This document shows positions 1 to 5,968 of a DNA stretch of 10,150 nucleotides, in pieces. Under the pieces are notes generated by a model. That model was given only the letters and a program-made list of their open reading frames with translations, had not been told where the DNA came from and did no database searches. This DNA comes from Spirochaetales bacterium. GTDB lineage: Bacteria; Spirochaetota; Spirochaetia; SZUA-6; DRHE01. The position numbers were made by a program, and so were the translations under genes. Location: positions 1 to 10,150 of the forward strand of contig JAGLQP010000031.1 in the NCBI GenBank assembly GCA_023136785.1, given 5' to 3'. Each line of letters opens with the position of its first letter. The stretch's first letter is position 1.

Positions 1-564
1 AGTGATGTCCGAAGTGATGTTGATCACACCTCGAACCGTATGAGTGCGGCCGTGGCAGCCGGAGCACTTGGGCAGATTCAGCAGAGGTTTGTAGATAGTA
101 AAGAAGGTCTTTCCTTCAACGGTTTCTTGAAACAGCACGGGCCGCCGTTCCCGAACCGATCGGCTGAAGTTCCGATCATCTTCCATGACCATCACGTTTT
201 GAGGAAACACCTCCCTAGGTGCAAAGGCCTGGTAGCCTAAGTTGGCGTTCACAACCTCGAGGGTGGAATTGTCCGAGAAGGCCTGAACCCCTGTGTCCCG
301 AAGCAGGAAGATCTTGTAGGCCGGATTGGTCAGACGAATGTCCTCGAACAGCTGAACCGCAATGGGCGCTTCTCCCGGCAGCATGGCGTTTTTTATCGAT
401 TGAAAGAGGATATCCGACTGCTGCCGCAGATTCCCCTGGCTGGTCTCGCGAAGGCTCAAGTTCTGGGTGTAGGCGAAATAGGCAATAACGATGCCCACCC
501 CAACGACCAGACTGCTGATGATGATGAGATTGATCTTTCTGGTGAGGGGAACGAAGCGCTTCAT
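1..564 (-). CDS. Membrane-anchored sensor with periplasmic c-type haem motif (N-terminal part, runs off the left edge)
   Basis: The first 188 residues of a longer protein; the reading frame is still open at base 1. A short basic N-terminus is followed by one hydrophobic segment at about residues 11-31, then a soluble region of roughly 155 residues, the usual layout of a periplasmic sensor domain. A CSGCH motif (C167, C170, H171) matches the CxxCH site for covalent haem c attachment and is followed by VRGVINI, as in PAS-like haem sensor domains of chemoreceptors, histidine kinases and cyclases. The output domain lies outside the window, so the class cannot be named. ATG at 564 is the only good start: the frame has a stop 14 codons upstream and no other ATG. 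There is no Shine-Dalgarno; the ATG falls at the predicted +1 of a good promoter (571-599). It lies 82 nt behind argH on the same strand. Confidence 0.8.
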   Translation of the reverse strand, partial: MKRFVPLTRKINLIIISSLVVGVGIVIAYFAYTQNLSLRETSQGNLRQQSDILFQSIKNAMLPGEAPIAVQLFEDIRLTNPAYKIFLLRDTGVQAFSDNSTLEVVNANLGYQAFAPREVFPQNVMVMEDDRNFSRSVRERRPVLFQETVEGKTFFTIYKPLLNLPKCSGCHGRTHTVRGVINITSDIT

Positions 565-570
565 CCGGGA

Positions 571-599
571 ATTATCAACACCAGGGCCGCATCCGTCAA
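571..599 (-). promoter_or_regulatory. Sigma70-type promoter of the haem-sensor gene
   Basis: On the minus strand, TTGACG (599-594) and GATAAT (576-571) are separated by exactly 17 bp. Each hexamer matches five of six consensus bases. Only six bases separate the -10 element from the ATG at 564, so the A of the start codon sits where transcription would begin. This makes the gene separately transcribed from argGH and predicts a leaderless message. Confidence 0.6.
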
Positions 600-646
600 T
601 ACTCTTATCCGATCGGTGTCAGCAGGGTCAGCTCTGGAACGGAAGG

Positions 647-2014
647 TCATCCACACAGGGAAACCGTGAATCCTGTCAGGGCTTCGATCTTTCGATCGAT
701 CTCCTCTTTCCGGGATGACAGGCGTTCCCGCTGTTCCTTCATGATCCCTCGGGCCAGCTCCAGACGCAGGTTTCCCGTTGTTCCCGTGTAGGTTCGCGTG
801 AGGATCGCTTGATCGGGATCCCGTTTCTCGAGTGCCTCGAGATCGCCTCCTACCTTGCGGTAGGCATCTCGAAACGAGGCGCCCCGCGCAACCATGTCGA
901 GGGCCAGATCCGTGGCATAGATCTCTGCAGTGAACCCCTCCCGCAATCTCTTTGGATCGACCTCGAGCTTTTCGATCACCAGGCTCATCACCCGTACACT
1001 GATCAGACCCAGGTTCAAACCGCGAAGAAAGGGAGCCTTGGTCTCTTGAAAGTCTCGATTGTACCCTGAGGGCAGGCCCCGGATAATACTCTTGATCCGG
1101 GCGCTGTAGCTGCTGAGCGTGGCTGCTTTGGCCCGAAGGAGTTCGAGCATGCAGGGGTTTTTCTTCTGAGGCATGATGCTGCTGCCGGCGAACAGCTCGG
1201 CGGGCAGGTGAAAGTAGCCGAATTCGGGCAGGGAGAAGAGAATCAAGTCTTGGGCCAGCTTGCTAAAGGTCAGCATGACCTGTTCGACGGCATCGAGAAC
1301 GATCGCTTCGAATTTACCGCGACTGTTGTTTACGTACAGAACGTTGTTCTGGACTCGATCGAAGCCCAGAGACTCGGCTACCATCTCTCTGTCCAAAGGA
1401 AGGGGTACCCCATAGCTTGCCGCCGAACCCAGTGGGCAGGAATTGTTCAGGCGGTAGGCGGTCTCGATCAGGGTAAGATCGTCCAGCAGCTCCTCGGCAT
1501 AAGCGCCGGCCCACAGCCCGACGGAAGAGGGCATGGCGATCTGCAGATGGGTGCGCCCCGGCATCGGCACATCCTTATGCTGGTCCGCAAAGGCGACCAG
1601 GATTTGTACCAGATCCAGACAGTCACTCTGGAACTGCAGGAGGAAAGAACGGGTGTAGAGCCTGAGGGCTGCGATTATCTGGTCGTTCCTTGATCGTCCC
1701 GTATGGATCTTCTTTCCCGCTTCCCCGACGTTTTGAACAAGGTGGTTCTCGATGGCTGTGTGACAGTCTTCATCTTCCCTGCGGATGGGAAAGGATCTGT
1801 CCCGATTCAGTTGAATGATCGTGGACAGTTCCTTTCTCAAGCCCTCGTACTCATCCGTGGTGAGAATGTTGATCTGTTTCAACATTCCGGCATGGGCCAG
1901 GCTGGCCACGCAGTCCGCCGCCACCAAGCTCTGATCCAGAATCGGGTCGTCCCCGACTGTGAACTCCTCTATCAGTTTGTCCAGGGCAGAGCCCTTGTCC
2001 CAGAGTTTGCTCAA
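647..2014 (-). CDS. argH: Argininosuccinate lyase
   Basis: Cleaves argininosuccinate to arginine and fumarate, the last step of arginine synthesis; cytoplasmic homotetramer of the fumarase/aspartase superfamily. Visible motifs: EDCHTAIENHL (about 81-91), HTGRSRNDQ (104-112), GRTHLQ (153-158) with the general-acid/base region His156, PLGSAASYG (194-202) and the superfamily signature GSSIMPQKKNP (277-287) holding the catalytic Ser. At 455 aa it has normal family length. The frame is open upstream to 2095, but those 27 codons lie inside argG and look unlike ArgH. The chosen start is TTG at 2014, five bases after a strong AAAGGAG (2026-2020), giving MSKLWDKG. This start overlaps the argG TGA as TTGA, so translation is probably coupled. 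Divergent points: GRTHLQ in place of the usual GYTHLQ, and NSRGKFE where many ArgH proteins have SDRDF. I think it belongs to a divergent ArgH clade; the function is still well supported by the partner gene. Confidence 0.93.
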   Translation of the reverse strand: MSKLWDKGSALDKLIEEFTVGDDPILDQSLVAADCVASLAHAGMLKQINILTTDEYEGLRKELSTIIQLNRDRSFPIRREDEDCHTAIENHLVQNVGEAGKKIHTGRSRNDQIIAALRLYTRSFLLQFQSDCLDLVQILVAFADQHKDVPMPGRTHLQIAMPSSVGLWAGAYAEELLDDLTLIETAYRLNNSCPLGSAASYGVPLPLDREMVAESLGFDRVQNNVLYVNNSRGKFEAIVLDAVEQVMLTFSKLAQDLILFSLPEFGYFHLPAELFAGSSIMPQKKNPCMLELLRAKAATLSSYSARIKSIIRGLPSGYNRDFQETKAPFLRGLNLGLISVRVMSLVIEKLEVDPKRLREGFTAEIYATDLALDMVARGASFRDAYRKVGGDLEALEKRDPDQAILTRTYTGTTGNLRLELARGIMKEQRERLSSRKEEIDRKIEALTGFTVSLCG

Positions 2015-3267
2015 AGCTTCTCCTTTCGCCGTTTGTCCCTGCGGGCCAGGATCTCGAATGGCAGCCCCCGGACCTTGGCCGCATCGGCGCACCACCTCTG
2101 GTCGAATCCGCTTCCCTCGATCGAACGGATCTCAGGATAGAACAGGGAGGACCAGGAACGCTCCCGCTCCAGGATCTCCAGATTCCCTTTGTACAGCTTC
2201 ACCTTCACCGTGCCATTGACGTGTTTTTGGCTGCACTCGACAAAGGCGTCCAGTTCCTCTTTGAGAGGGTGAAACCACTCACCGTGGTATACCATGGAGG
2301 CCCAACGGTTGTCGACCAGTCGCTTGAACTCCCGCTCCTCTTTGCTCAAGCATTGACCCTCCAGATCGGCCTTTACCTTGAGAATTACCTCCGCGGCCGG
2401 GGCTTCATAGATCTCACGGCTCTTCAAACCCATGATACCGTCTTCAAAGATATCGATGCGTCCCAGCCCGCAGGCTCCGGCCCGCCGGTTCAGTCTCTCG
2501 ATCAGGGCCACCAGATCGAGAGACTCGCCGTCCAATGCAACAGGAAGCCCCTGCCGGAAGGTGAGTTCCAGGACCTCCGCCCGATCCTCGGCCCGTTCCG
2601 GGGGGACGTACCACATCCAGATAGAATCCGGAATCTCCTGATTCAGAGCGATGGCGCCCGAGGCGATCGAGCGGCACCAGAGGGTTTTGTCGTCTCCACC
2701 GGAGATGATCTCCTCCACGGGGACACCCCACTGACGGCAGAGCTCCAGCTCCTCCGCGCGGGTCAGATCGAAATCCCGCACAGGAACGAGGATCTGCAAT
2801 TGGGGAGCAAACATCTTGAACACATTGTGCATCCGGTACTGATCGTTCCCTCGTCCGGTGGAGCCTTCTAGAACCGCATCGCAGCCCAGCTCAGCAGCCT
2901 TCCAGGCCACCGCTTGAGCGATAAGCTGCCGGGTCATCGAGGTGGAAACCGGATAGCCCCAATAGCTGCCATTGGCCTGGATGGCTTTGGCGAGCCACTC
3001 CCGACTGAACAGCTCTCGGGCATCGATAAGCAGGGGCTGAACCTGAAGCTTGGCGGAGCGCCGCTCCGCCAGCTCGATCTCCTCCCTGCCCTGTCCAACA
3101 TCAACGGTAATGGGGATAATGGTGTCGGCTCGGTACACCCTCCGCAGCAGCTCGATCCCAAGAGTGGAATCCAAACCGCCGGAATAGGCGATGGCGCATT
3201 TTCTTACCTGTGGAATCGGAACCGATTCGATCCGTTCGAGTACCTTCGAATCCAGAGTCCTTTTCAT
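2011..3267 (-). CDS. argG: Argininosuccinate synthase
   Basis: Ligates citrulline and aspartate with ATP to give argininosuccinate, AMP and PPi; cytoplasmic. The N-terminal nucleotide-binding domain begins with the PP-loop YSGGLDST (28-35). GSTGRGNDQYR (135-145) matches the family GxTGKGNDQxR segment, followed by VPVRDFDLTR (161-170). The synthetase domain carries LDGES (245-249), GRIDIFEDGIMGLKSREIYE (269-288) and a later FHPLK...QKHVNGTVKVKL block. At 418 aa it is slightly longer than the usual type-1 enzyme of about 400, with a short N-terminal extension and a basic C-terminal tail. The segment usually reading LWGRSxExGxLE here reads LWCRSIASGAI, so the conserved Glu after the RS pair is missing; this is a divergent member. 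The start ATG at 3267 follows AAGGAGG (3282-3276) by eight bases. First gene of the argGH unit, with a promoter and ARG-box-like sites upstream. Confidence 0.93.
   Translation of the reverse strand: MKRTLDSKVLERIESVPIPQVRKCAIAYSGGLDSTLGIELLRRVYRADTIIPITVDVGQGREEIELAERRSAKLQVQPLLIDARELFSREWLAKAIQANGSYWGYPVSTSMTRQLIAQAVAWKAAELGCDAVLEGSTGRGNDQYRMHNVFKMFAPQLQILVPVRDFDLTRAEELELCRQWGVPVEEIISGGDDKTLWCRSIASGAIALNQEIPDSIWMWYVPPERAEDRAEVLELTFRQGLPVALDGESLDLVALIERLNRRAGACGLGRIDIFEDGIMGLKSREIYEAPAAEVILKVKADLEGQCLSKEEREFKRLVDNRWASMVYHGEWFHPLKEELDAFVECSQKHVNGTVKVKLYKGNLEILERERSWSSLFYPEIRSIEGSGFDQRWCADAAKVRGLPFEILARRDKRRKEKL
2012..2026 (-). promoter_or_regulatory. Shine-Dalgarno and TTG start that fix the argH N-terminus
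   Basis: AAAGGAG (2026-2020), five spacer bases, then TTG (2014-2012). TTG shares two bases with the argG stop TGA (2013-2011). The site is within the argG coding region, so ribosomes finishing ArgG can reinitiate on ArgH. Confidence 0.8.
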
Positions 3268-3287
3268 GCACTCTTCCTCCTTATGCT

Positions 3288-3317
3288 ACCATAGCTCAGC
3301 GAGGAAGAGTGAGTCAA
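3288..3317 (-). promoter_or_regulatory. Sigma70-type promoter of argGH
   Basis: Minus strand: TTGACT (3317-3312), an 18-bp spacer, TATGGT (3293-3288). Transcription should begin near 3281, leaving a leader of only about 14 nt that starts right at the AAGGAGG ribosome-binding site. The -35 element abuts the first ARG-box-like palindrome at base 3317. Confidence 0.6.
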
Positions 3318-3351
3318 GTATATTTATACAACAATAATGTATAAATATTTA
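3317..3351. promoter_or_regulatory. Tandem ARG-box-like operator upstream of argGH
   Basis: Two AT-rich 14-bp palindrome-like sites, 3317-3330 (AGTATATTTATACA) and 3338-3351 (TGTATAAATATTTA). Against the E. coli ARG-box core TGAATwwwwATTCA they match 11 and 12 of 14 positions. Their centres are exactly 21 bp apart, two helical turns, the same spacing known for paired ARG boxes that bind one ArgR hexamer. The inner arms also form a perfect 10-bp inverted repeat (3320-3329 against 3339-3348, 9-bp gap). The first site touches the argG -35 element, so bound regulator would block RNA polymerase. The regulator itself is not in the window. The assignment is inferred from pattern, spacing and position upstream of arginine genes. 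Confidence 0.55.
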
Positions 3352-3355
3352 ATAT

Positions 3356-3643
3356 TCATTCTGCAATGTAGCGCTTTTCTCGGCACGAGACCACTTCCCG
3401 AAGAACTCCGCGAACCTGAACTTCATCCCGGGTTCCCCTATCAAGCCAGCTCTGCAGCTCCCCGATAAACCGCTCTTCCATATCGTACAGCGCCCCCTCC
3501 AGCGCTCCTGACCAGATCAAGCGAATCAGCTCCCGCTTGTCGTCCCGATAGCCGAGCAGCAGATCCGCCTGCTGACAGGCGAGGTACCAACGTACATCGT
3601 CGATCTCGAGGTCGTACTCCTGCATCATTTCACTGATCTTCAC
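3356..3643 (-). CDS. Conserved-looking small acidic protein of unknown function
   Basis: I do not recognise a family. The product is 95 aa, soluble, without a signal peptide or membrane segment, rich in Glu, Asp, Arg and Leu, and probably mostly helical (for example ELIRLIWSGALEGALYDMEERF). Two cysteines occur (ACQQ and SCRE), too few for a metal site. Start choice: the frame can begin at TTG 3649, GTG 3643 or ATG 3628. A TTGACA promoter with its -10 at 3657-3652 places the +1 near 3645-3643, which excludes TTG and favours GTG 3643 on a leaderless message or ATG 3628 with a weak GAAG upstream. No Shine-Dalgarno precedes GTG. The gene lies between argG and htpG, divergent from htpG and in line with argG but with its own promoter; its stop is 88 bp before argG. 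Confidence 0.65.
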   Translation of the reverse strand: MKISEMMQEYDLEIDDVRWYLACQQADLLLGYRDDKRELIRLIWSGALEGALYDMEERFIGELQSWLDRGTRDEVQVRGVLREVVSCREKRYIAE

Positions 3644-3651
3644 GAACAAGA

Positions 3652-3681
3652 ACTGTACGCCCCCTCAGCCGCCGCTGTCAA
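3652..3681 (-). promoter_or_regulatory. Sigma70-type promoter of the 95-aa gene
   Basis: Minus strand: a perfect TTGACA (3681-3676), an 18-bp GC-rich spacer, then TACAGT (3657-3652). Upstream lies an A/T-rich stretch with a run of A (3706-3698 on this strand) that could act as an UP element. The predicted +1 falls at or beside the GTG at 3643. Confidence 0.6.
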
Positions 3682-3716
3682 GGATTGCTCCCGCGACTTT
3701 TTTTTATTATTTTATT

Positions 3717-3730
3717 ACAATATTTATACA
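3717..3730. promoter_or_regulatory. Single ARG-box-like site in the htpG / 95-aa gene divergent region
   Basis: ACAATATTTATACA shares AATATTTATACA exactly with the second site upstream of argG (opposite strand) and TATTTATACA with the first. It matches the ARG-box core at 11 of 14 positions. It stands alone in an A/T-rich region, so chance similarity is quite possible. Confidence 0.25.
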
Positions 3731-3807
3731 GTCTTTTTCGAAGTACATACAGAGCAGCACCGACATCAGATAGGGCTTTGCCTCTGTAGGTGATAGGAGT
3801 TGAAACC

Positions 3808-5697
3808 ATGGCAAAACAAAAGTTCAAGACCGAGGTCAGCCGTCTGCTGCACCTCATCGTCCATTCCCTGTACTCGCACCCCGAGGTCTTCCTGAGGGAA
3901 CTGGTATCCAACGCTTCAGACGCTCTCGACCGTTTGAAATATCTCACCCTCACAGACGACGGGTTCAAGGGATTCGCCTTTGTTCCCTGCATCGATATCT
4001 CCTTCGACCAAAAGGATAAGAGCTGGCTGGCGATAACGGACTCAGGGCTAGGAATGAATGCAGACGAGCTTGCCAAAAACCTGGGAACCATCGCCAACTC
4101 CGGTACGCAGCAGTTCGTGGAATCCCTCGGAGATCAAAACCTGGATGATACAAATCTGATCGGCCAGTTCGGGGTAGGCTTCTATTCCGTGTTCATGGTG
4201 GCGGACAAAGTCGAAGTGCTCAGCAGAAAGGCGGGAGAGGAGACCGCCTTCAAGTGGATCAGCGACGGCCAGGGCTCTTTCTCCGTTGAGGAGGCTACCT
4301 CGGAGCGCAGCGGTACAACCGTCAAGCTCTTCCTCTCCGAACGGGGGAAGGAGTTCGCCAACCGCTGGCAGATCGAATCGATCATCAAGAAGTACTCCAA
4401 CCACATTCCCTTTCCCATCTATCTGCACTACGAAGAGGTGAAAAGCGAGGGAGAGGAGGGAGAGAAAAAAGAAAAACGAGAACAGAAGGTCGAGCAGATA
4501 AACACCGCATCGGCTCTCTGGAGAAAACCCAAGAACAAAATCAAGGACGAGGACTACAACGAGTTCTACAGAACGATCAGCCATGACACCGAGGACCCTC
4601 TGCACTTCGTCCACACCAAGGCCGAGGGCGCCTTAGAGTACACGACGCTGTTCTACATTCCCAAGAAAGCCCCTTTTGATCTGTTCTTTGTGAATTACAG
4701 ACCCGGCGTCAAGCTGTACGTGAAGCGTGTGTTCATAACGGACGACGAAAAAGAGCTGCTTCCCACCTACCTGCGCTTCGCGCACGGAATCATCGACTCC
4801 GAAGATCTTCCCCTCAACATCAGCCGGGAGATGCTCCAGGAAAACCAGGTTCTCCAGAATATCCGAAACGCCTCGATAAAGAAGATCCTCGGAGAGCTGG
4901 AAACGATGGCGAAAAATACTGCCGCCAAGTACGAGGAGTTTTACAAACAGTTCGGCGTCTGCCTGAAAGAGGGGGTGTACCAGGATTTCGGGAATAGGGA
5001 AGCTCTTCTCGAGCTGCTGAGGTACAAATCGACGACCGAGAAGGGGCTGACCAGCCTGAAGGGGTACAAGGAGAGGATGGCCGGTGAGCAGAAAGCGATC
5101 TACTACATCACGGGAGCCTCGGAGGAGAAGCTGAGGAACTCCCCGCTGCTGGAAACCTACAAAGAGCGGGGCCTCGAAGTCCTCATCATGGATGACGAGA
5201 TCGACGAATTGGTGGCACCGGTAATCGGACGCTACCAGGACGTGGAGCTCAAATCTGTAGGCCGAAGCGGCACCGCGGAAGACCTGAAGACCGAAGAGGA
5301 CAACGAGAAGGAGAAGAAGATCAGCCCGCTTCTCAAGAAGATCAAGAAAATCCTGGGGGATGAGGTCAAAGACGTGCGCGCCTCGACCCGCCTCAGCGAT
5401 TCCCCTTCGTGCATCGTGACCGATGACAATGACCCCACCATACAGATGCAGCATATCTTCAAAGCCCTCGGACAGAAGGACATGCCGGAGGTCAAACCGA
5501 TCCTCGAGATCAATCCAAATCACGGGATCGTGAAGAAGCTGGCCGGAACGGAGGACAAGGAGCTGAGCGAGGACATCAGCCGTCTGCTCTTTGAGCAGGC
5601 TTTGATCGTGGAAGGGGCGGAGTTGGCCAATCCGGCGGATTTCGCCAAGAGATTGAACCGGGTCATCGACAAGTCATTGAAAAAGCGCAAGTCATGA
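3808..5697 (+). CDS. htpG: HtpG, bacterial Hsp90 molecular chaperone
   Basis: ATP-dependent cytosolic homodimeric chaperone that remodels late folding intermediates. The N-terminal GHKL ATPase domain (about 1-205) has the catalytic-Glu helix FLRELVSNASDALDRLKY (E31, N35), the ATP-site DSGLGM (78-83; usually DNGxGM), LGTIANSGT (92-100) and GQFGVGFYS (119-127). A charged linker rich in Glu and Lys (about 212-230) leads to the middle domain with WRKPKN and NISREMLQ, whose R340 corresponds to the catalytic Arg. The C-terminal third forms the dimerisation domain; no MEEVD tail is present, as expected in bacteria. The product is 629 aa against about 624 in E. coli. GTG at 3790 also opens the frame, but AGGAG at 3795-3799 lies eight bases before ATG 3808, giving MAKQKF, the family-typical start. 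No sigma32-type promoter or CIRCE element is visible in the A/T-rich upstream region. Confidence 0.98.
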   Translation: MAKQKFKTEVSRLLHLIVHSLYSHPEVFLRELVSNASDALDRLKYLTLTDDGFKGFAFVPCIDISFDQKDKSWLAITDSGLGMNADELAKNLGTIANSGTQQFVESLGDQNLDDTNLIGQFGVGFYSVFMVADKVEVLSRKAGEETAFKWISDGQGSFSVEEATSERSGTTVKLFLSERGKEFANRWQIESIIKKYSNHIPFPIYLHYEEVKSEGEEGEKKEKREQKVEQINTASALWRKPKNKIKDEDYNEFYRTISHDTEDPLHFVHTKAEGALEYTTLFYIPKKAPFDLFFVNYRPGVKLYVKRVFITDDEKELLPTYLRFAHGIIDSEDLPLNISREMLQENQVLQNIRNASIKKILGELETMAKNTAAKYEEFYKQFGVCLKEGVYQDFGNREALLELLRYKSTTEKGLTSLKGYKERMAGEQKAIYYITGASEEKLRNSPLLETYKERGLEVLIMDDEIDELVAPVIGRYQDVELKSVGRSGTAEDLKTEEDNEKEKKISPLLKKIKKILGDEVKDVRASTRLSDSPSCIVTDDNDPTIQMQHIFKALGQKDMPEVKPILEINPNHGIVKKLAGTEDKELSEDISRLLFEQALIVEGAELANPADFAKRLNRVIDKSLKKRKS

Positions 5698-5718
5698 TAG
5701 TCCTGAAATTGGAGAAAC

Positions 5719-5968
5719 ATCCGACCCATCAGAACGACCAGGTCTGTTGTTGCTCTCCTCCTGGATGCGTAGGAACGAGACTACTCTCCTAGTTGACCAA
5801 GCGGACGGCAAGGCAGCGGTATATGTCGTCGACTGCGAGACCTTTGATCGCACAGTCGACAGGTCGGCTCCCGACAAGAAACAGGTGCTCCTGGCACGAC
5901 CCCACAAAGATATAGAACTTGAGATCTCCCGAGGCAGATCCGACACGGGGCGTGCGGTCGAACTATGA
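5719..5968 (+). pseudogene. Phd/YefM-like antitoxin, apparently frameshifted and lacking a start codon
   Basis: The C-terminal part, in one frame from about 5771 to the TGA at 5966-5968, reads like a Phd/YefM-type antitoxin: a beta-strand GKAAVYVVDCETFDR and a toxin-wrapping tail LLARPHKDIELEISRGRS...GRAVEL. The matching N-terminal part is in another frame: bases 5719-5769 give IRPIRTTRSVVALLLDA, then TAG. Skipping one base near 5770 joins the two into a continuous 82-residue product of normal antitoxin size. A GGAG at 5711-5714 is followed by ATC at 5719 where ATG would be expected. The intact frame alone could start at ATG 5765 or TTG 5747, without a ribosome-binding site, giving 67-73 aa that lack most of the DNA-binding half. 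It overlaps the toxin start as ATGA, standard for such operons. A sequencing error near 5770 could also explain the break. Confidence 0.55.

Noticed and set aside
1208..1693. 161-aa plus-strand open frame across argH
   Set aside because: It lies fully antisense to the conserved core of ArgH and resembles no protein; a shadow frame of a GC-rich gene.
2221..2871. 216-aa plus-strand open frame across argG
   Set aside because: Antisense to conserved ArgG motifs and without a ribosome-binding site or recognisable domain.
3698..3706. T run upstream of htpG as a Rho-independent terminator
   Set aside because: No stable GC-rich stem directly precedes it on the plus strand and no plus-strand gene ends there; more likely an UP-element-like A/T tract for the 95-aa gene promoter.
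3682..3807. Heat-shock control site (CIRCE or sigma32-type promoter) in front of htpG
   Set aside because: No TTAGCACTC-N9-GAGTGCTAA dyad and no CTTGAAA/CCCCAT pair is present.
4633..5523. 296-aa minus-strand open frame inside htpG
   Set aside because: Antisense to conserved HtpG sequence; composition fits a mirrored coding frame, with no motif or ribosome-binding site.
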